A stretch of DNA of 64,000 nt. Source: JAWWOW01 sp033851265. Its GTDB lineage: Bacteria; Actinomycetota; Actinomycetes; JAWWOW01. Where the stretch lies: the NCBI GenBank assembly GCA_033851265.1, contig JAWWOW010000004.1:62001-126000 (forward strand), in the 5' to 3' direction. The notes beneath the pieces are model-generated. The model was not told the origin of the DNA and did not search any database. It saw only the letters and a list, made by a program, of their open reading frames with translations. The translations under genes were made by a program, and so were the position numbers. This document shows, in pieces, positions 60,111 to 64,000 of the stretch. Position 1 is the first letter of the stretch. Each line of letters begins with the position of its first letter.

Positions 60111-61810
60111 TCCGCGGCGGCACCGTGGTCGACGGCACCGGTGCGCCGCGGCGTACCACCGATGTCGGTGTCCGCAACGGTCGCGTCGTCCTCGACATCA
60201 ACGGCGACTCCGCGCAGCGCACCATCGACGCCACCGGGCTGGTGGTCGCACCCGGTTTCGTCGACCTCCACACGCACTACGACGCGCAGCTGGCATGGGA
60301 TCCGACCGCGAGCCCGTCGACGTACCACGGGGTGACGACCGTGATCGGCGGCAACTGTGGATTCACGTTGGCACCGGCGGGACCACAGCATGCGGACTAC
60401 TTGATGCGGATGATGGCACGCGTCGAGGGGATCCCGGTCCCTGCGTTGCAAGCCGGGCTGAGCTGGGACTGGACGTCGTACGCCGACTGGCTCGATCGCT
60501 TCGACGGTCGCATCGGTGTCAATGCCGGCTTCCTGGTCGGGCACTGCGCGCTGCGTCGATCGGTCATGGGCGAGGAAGCGACCGCGCGGACGGCGACCAG
60601 CGACGAAATCGACGCGATGGTGGACACCCTGCGAGCGGCCCTCGCTGCAGGTGGGCTCGGGTTCTCGTCGTCGCAGTCACCGACGCACAACGATGCCGAG
60701 GGCCAGCCCGTCCCGTCGCGGGCTGCCGACCGCAACGAGCTTGTTGCGCTCGCAACCGCGACCGGGCAGCACGAAGGCACCACGTTGGAGTTCATCAACG
60801 CCGGTTGCATCAACGGCTTCAGTGACGACGACATTGCGCTGCTCGCGGACATGTCCCGCGGCGCGAACCGCCCGATCAACTGGAACGTCCTCGGTGTCAC
60901 CACGCGAAGTGCGGACTACGCGTGGAGTCAGCTGGCCGCGAGCGATCGGGTCGCCGAGCGCGGCGGTCGGCTCGTTGCGTTGACGTTGCCGCATCAGATG
61001 GAGATCCGACTGTCGTTCCTCACCGGGTTCGTCCTCGACGGCCTGCCGGGATGGCGGGAGACGCTGCATCTGCCGGTGCCGGAGCGGATGCGTGCGCTGA
61101 GTGATCCTGAGGTTCGCGCGCGGTTGCGCGCAGGAGCCGACTCGGACGAGGCAGGGATGCTGCGCGGTCTCGCGCGGTGGCATCGGCTGCGCATCGTGGA
61201 GACGTTCGCTCCGGAGAACGCCGACTGCCCCGGCCGCAGTGTCGGTGACATCGCGAAGGAACGCGGCGGCGACGCGTTCGACGTACTCCTCGACATCGTC
61301 GTCGCCGACGAGCTGCGAACCGGACTGACCCCGCCGATGATGGACGACTCCGACGACGACTGGAAGTTGCGCGCCGAGATCTGGCGCGACCCCCGAACGA
61401 TTGTCGGTGGCAGTGACGCCGGCGCGCACCTCGACATGATGTGCGGCGCTATCGCCACGACGTCATTGCTTGGCGACGCTGTGCGCGAGCGTCAACTGCT
61501 CTCCCTCGAAGAGGCAGTACACGAGCTGACCGACGCTCCCGCCCGGCTCTACGGCCTGCGCGACCGCGGGCTGATCGCCGACGGTGCGCACGCCGATCTC
61601 ACGCTGTTCGACCCGGACACGATCGGGCACGGACTGACGCACACACGGCACGACCTGCCTGGTGGCGCCATGCGGTTGTACGCCGAGGCGCAGGGCATCC
61701 ATCGGGTGCTCGTCGGCGGGGTCGACATCGTCGTGGACGGCGAGTCGACGGGCGAGCTGCCGGGCACATTGCTGCGGTCCGGACGTGACACCGAGACGGT
61801 GACACCGTGA
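60095..61810 (+). CDS. N-acyl-D-amino-acid deacylase-like amidohydrolase
   Basis: A 571-residue amidohydrolase-1 family protein. The N-terminal beta-sandwich part (LLIRGGTVVDGTGAPRRTTDVGVRNGRVV) is followed by the metal site GFVDLHTHYDAQLAW (His-x-His) and GNCGFTLAP, the D-aminoacylase phrase. The C-terminal Asp ligand is in VGGSDAGAHLDMM. The family removes acyl groups from D-amino acids or opens related amides; large actinobacterial members often sit in xenobiotic clusters. Start at ATG 60095 lies 16 nt inside the previous gene, and the stop overlaps the next start by 4 nt. Confidence 0.88.
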   Translation: MLDLLIRGGTVVDGTGAPRRTTDVGVRNGRVVLDINGDSAQRTIDATGLVVAPGFVDLHTHYDAQLAWDPTASPSTYHGVTTVIGGNCGFTLAPAGPQHADYLMRMMARVEGIPVPALQAGLSWDWTSYADWLDRFDGRIGVNAGFLVGHCALRRSVMGEEATARTATSDEIDAMVDTLRAALAAGGLGFSSSQSPTHNDAEGQPVPSRAADRNELVALATATGQHEGTTLEFINAGCINGFSDDDIALLADMSRGANRPINWNVLGVTTRSADYAWSQLAASDRVAERGGRLVALTLPHQMEIRLSFLTGFVLDGLPGWRETLHLPVPERMRALSDPEVRARLRAGADSDEAGMLRGLARWHRLRIVETFAPENADCPGRSVGDIAKERGGDAFDVLLDIVVADELRTGLTPPMMDDSDDDWKLRAEIWRDPRTIVGGSDAGAHLDMMCGAIATTSLLGDAVRERQLLSLEEAVHELTDAPARLYGLRDRGLIADGAHADLTLFDPDTIGHGLTHTRHDLPGGAMRLYAEAQGIHRVLVGGVDIVVDGESTGELPGTLLRSGRDTETVTP

Positions 61811-63290
61811 CGCAGATCGAGCCGCGGCAAATGACGGCGGACATGATGATCGGCGGCGAACGCGTCGCCGGCACCGACGGCGGCTATCCCGTCCACAACC
61901 CAGCACGGCCGGATGAGGTCGTGGGTCACGCACCGGTGGCGGGTGACGAGCAGCTCGACGCGGCGGTCGCCGCCGCTCGGCGCGCTGCGCCGGACTGGTC
62001 AGAGCGGAGCCTCGCGGAGCGCGCCGCCGCCATCGCGTCGGCGGGCCAAGCCGCCGCCACTGTCCTCGCCGGGCTCGACCTGGCCGCGACGTACGTCCGA
62101 GAGCACGGCAAGGTCCGCAGCGAGGCGCAGTTCGAGCTCGACACCGCGCCGATCATCGCGCAGCTGCTCGGGGGATGGCCGAGGACGCGTTGGCGCCGGA
62201 GTACATCGACGCGGGCGCGGCGTACCCCAGAGTCCAGCGGGAGCCGTACGGCGTCGCGGCGTTGATCCTGCCGTTCAACTGGCCGGTCGCCGTCGCGATG
62301 ACCAAGCTGGGGCCGGCGTTGGCGGCCGGCAACACGACCGTGGTCAAGGTGCCGCCCACCTGCCCGTTGACGGTGCTGGCGGTCGTGACCGAGTTCGCGG
62401 CGGCCCTGCCGCCCGGCGTGGTCAACGTGCTGTCCGGTCCGAGTCCGGAGCTCGGCCGTCGGCTGGTCGCGCATCCCGGCATCGACCTGGTGTCGTTCAC
62501 CGGCGGTGTCGCGACGGGGCGAGCCGTCATGGCAGCTGCTGCGGAGCAGCTCACGCCGGTGCTGCTCGAGCTCGGTGGCAACGACGCAGCGGTGCTGGGA
62601 CCGGACCTGCCGATCACTGCTGACTTGGCGGACAAGCTCGCAGCCGCGGCCTACACAACAACCGGACAGGTCTGCATGGCGGCGAAGCGGATCTACGCCC
62701 CGCGTCATCGCGTCGCGGAGCTGGTGGATGCCCTACTGGCGCGGTGTGAGCGCGAGGTCATCGGTGACGGCCTTGCCCCGGAGGTGACGCTGGGTCCGCT
62801 TCACACTCCCGCTGGCTATCAGCGGGTGACAAACATGATCGAGGACGCACGCGGCCGGGGCGCCAGTGTCATGACGGGTGGCACGTGGCGGGACGAGGAC
62901 CGGGACTCGGGCGGCTACTTCATCCTGCCGACCGTCGTCACCGACATCGCACCGGACGCACCGGTCGTGGCGGATGAGCAGTTTGGTCCGGTCGTGCCGG
63001 TGCTGGCATACGACGACGTGGATCAGGCGGTTGAAGCCGCGAACGCCACACCGTTCGGGCTGACCGCGTCGGTGTGGACGGCAGACGACGACCTGGCCGA
63101 TCGGGTTGCGACAGCACTGGTCGCCGGTACCGTTGGCATCAACTGTCATGGCATGGCGGCGCAAGACCCGCGGTTGCCGTTCGGGGGATTTCGCACGTCG
63201 GGCATTGGTCGCGAGCTCGGAGCCGATGGCATTCGCGCATTCACTCAATCCAGGTCGTTCATCCGCCACGAACCGCCGACACGTGGCTGA
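61807..63290 (+). pseudogene. Aldehyde dehydrogenase split by a one-base frameshift in a G-run
   Basis: Frame 1 (61807-62265) begins as an ALDH (MMIGGERVAGTDGGYPVHNPARPDE) and is correct up to IIAQLLGG, then turns to nonsense. Frame 2 continues from ATG 62175 (MAEDALAPEYIDAGAAY) to 63290 with the rest of the enzyme: FNWPVAVAMTKLGPALAAGN, LLELGGNDAAV (activating Glu), TTGQVCMAAKR (catalytic Cys) and the usual end. The joint is at GGGGG 62170-62174. One more G would restore one frame of about 494 residues; a -1 slip of the ribosome on this run would do the same. No other damage is seen, so a recent mutation or a base-call error is most likely. Confidence 0.85.
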
Positions 63291-63957
63291 CCTCACGGGA
63301 CGGCGCGTCCTCGTCGTAGGCGCGTCATCGGGCATTGGCGCTGCGATCGTGGAGTTGTTGGCGTCGCAGGGCGCCCGAGTCGCGGGGGCGGCTCGGCGCG
63401 TCGATCAGATCTCCGCCGAGGTGGCCATCGACTGCGACGTCCGTGCGCCAGACGCCTGCACTGCGGTCGTCGAGACCACCGTGAAGGGCTTTGGCGGACT
63501 CGACGGGCTTGTCTACGCGACCGGGGTATCTCCGCTGCAGCCGCTCACCGAGATGTCTGCCTTCGACTGGGACGACGTACTGCGGACGAATGTCGTCGGA
63601 GCCGCGCTGATCTCGGCGGCCGCGCTCCCTCACCTCGCTGAGTCGCGGGGGAGTGCCGTCTATCTCTCGTCGGACTCAATGCCCAACCCGTGGCCCGGCC
63701 TCGGCGCGTACGCCGCGAGTAAGGCGGCTCTGGAGACGATGGTGAAGGCGTGGTCGGGCGAGCATCCTGATGTGCACTTCTCGACGTACGTCGTCGGACC
63801 CACGATGACCGGGTTCGCGGACGGCTGGGACCCAGACCTCGCCGGCGACGCCATGGCGCAGTGGGTGGAGAAGGGTTACCTCGACGTCAATGTCGTCCGC
63901 ACCGCCGATGTCGTTGCAGCCGAGGTGGTTGATCAGCTCGCGGACGGCTGGCGCTAG
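63283..63957 (+). CDS. Short-chain dehydrogenase/reductase (SDR)
   Basis: A 224-residue SDR from GTG 63283, overlapping the ALDH end by 8 nt; the longer frame to 63106 is a shadow of ALDH. Motifs are VVGASSGIGAAIVELL, YATGVSP in the place of NNAG, YLSSDSM, and the YAASKAAL Tyr/Lys pair. The protein is short because the substrate loop region near the end is reduced. NAD(P) specificity is not clear. It is the last visible gene of the site-11 operon. Confidence 0.87.
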   Translation: MADLTGRRVLVVGASSGIGAAIVELLASQGARVAGAARRVDQISAEVAIDCDVRAPDACTAVVETTVKGFGGLDGLVYATGVSPLQPLTEMSAFDWDDVLRTNVVGAALISAAALPHLAESRGSAVYLSSDSMPNPWPGLGAYAASKAALETMVKAWSGEHPDVHFSTYVVGPTMTGFADGWDPDLAGDAMAQWVEKGYLDVNVVRTADVVAAEVVDQLADGWR

Positions 63958-63966
63958 CTGCTCGTC

Positions 63967-64000
63967 GTGCAGTTCCGGATCGAGGCGTACGCCGTCGGGC
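63967..64000 (+). CDS. Possible start of a next gene, cut by window edge
   Basis: GTG 63967 opens a frame VQFRIEAYAVG that runs off the right edge, 9 nt after the SDR stop. Spacing fits an operon member, but 11 residues do not allow identification, and there is no clear ribosome binding site. Confidence 0.25.
   Translation, partial: MQFRIEAYAVG

Noticed and set aside
1..64000. KstR or KstR2 operators (TnnAACnnGTTnnA or AnCAAGnnCTTGnT)
   Set aside because: None was noticed in front of the catabolic genes by eye; the dyads found have different half-sites although the same spacing.
1..64000. Mobile element or phage insertion
   Set aside because: No transposase, integrase, tRNA-linked attachment site or abrupt change in base use was seen; the only repeats are the two palindromic elements.

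Overview
This is a GC-rich window, by hand clearly above 60% GC, with many GTG starts and 4-nt start/stop overlaps. It reads as a chromosome segment of an actinomycete. Supporting family-level signs are an MFS/cyclic-nucleotide-binding/patatin fusion like mycobacterial Rv3239c, an F420-type luciferase-like oxidoreductase, a duplicated FadE34-like acyl-CoA dehydrogenase, a LAxTG (class E sortase) wall anchor and a PGN-type L,D-transpeptidase. The genus cannot be fixed from the window. No rRNA, tRNA, CRISPR, phage or transposase gene was seen.

Layout. 1-7360: cell-envelope and miscellaneous genes: a truncated subtilase, a secreted beta-helix protein, an L,D-transpeptidase, a LarA-like protein lacking the cofactor lysine, and the MFS-cNMP-patatin fusion. 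7357-15681: catabolic genes (short-chain dehydrogenases, aldehyde dehydrogenase, luciferase-like oxidoreductase, VOC protein, amidohydrolase), a MerR regulator with its own repeat operator, and a lipoprotein substrate-binding protein. 15703-21531: a branched-chain-amino-acid-type ABC importer with two accessory envelope proteins. 21634-28781: an MFS plus heterodimeric ABC exporter operon, divergent from an amidohydrolase-SDR pair. 28859-43560: alcohol dehydrogenase, acyl-CoA dehydrogenase, thioesterase, carotenoid-type membrane protein, P450, adenylate cyclase, PAP2, FGGY kinase, hydroxyacid dehydrogenase, class II aldolase, thiolase and enoyl-CoA hydratase. 43654-51219: a large LuxR regulator, small hypotheticals and secreted proteins. 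51299-64000: SRPBCC protein, copper amine oxidase, SDR, thiolase-like protein, GNAT, M15 peptidase, methyltransferase, then a second amidohydrolase / D-aminoacylase / frameshifted aldehyde dehydrogenase / SDR operon.

The main result of reading the DNA itself is a 14-bp dyad, TGACRYNNRYGTCA, found at 11 places (9 exact, 2 with one mismatch). All 11 lie in a promoter position: just upstream of, or on, the start codons of the catabolic and transport operons. Six sit between divergent genes. The 6-2-6 geometry resembles operators of TetR-family steroid regulators (KstR, KstR2), but the bases differ. No TetR gene lies in the window, so the cognate regulator is elsewhere. I infer one regulon for import and CoA-dependent breakdown of an unidentified organic substrate. 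It links an ABC importer, exporters, three paralogous metal-dependent hydrolases, a set of SDR/ALDH/ADH oxidoreductases, a P450, an amine oxidase, a sugar-kinase/aldolase branch and beta-oxidation enzymes.
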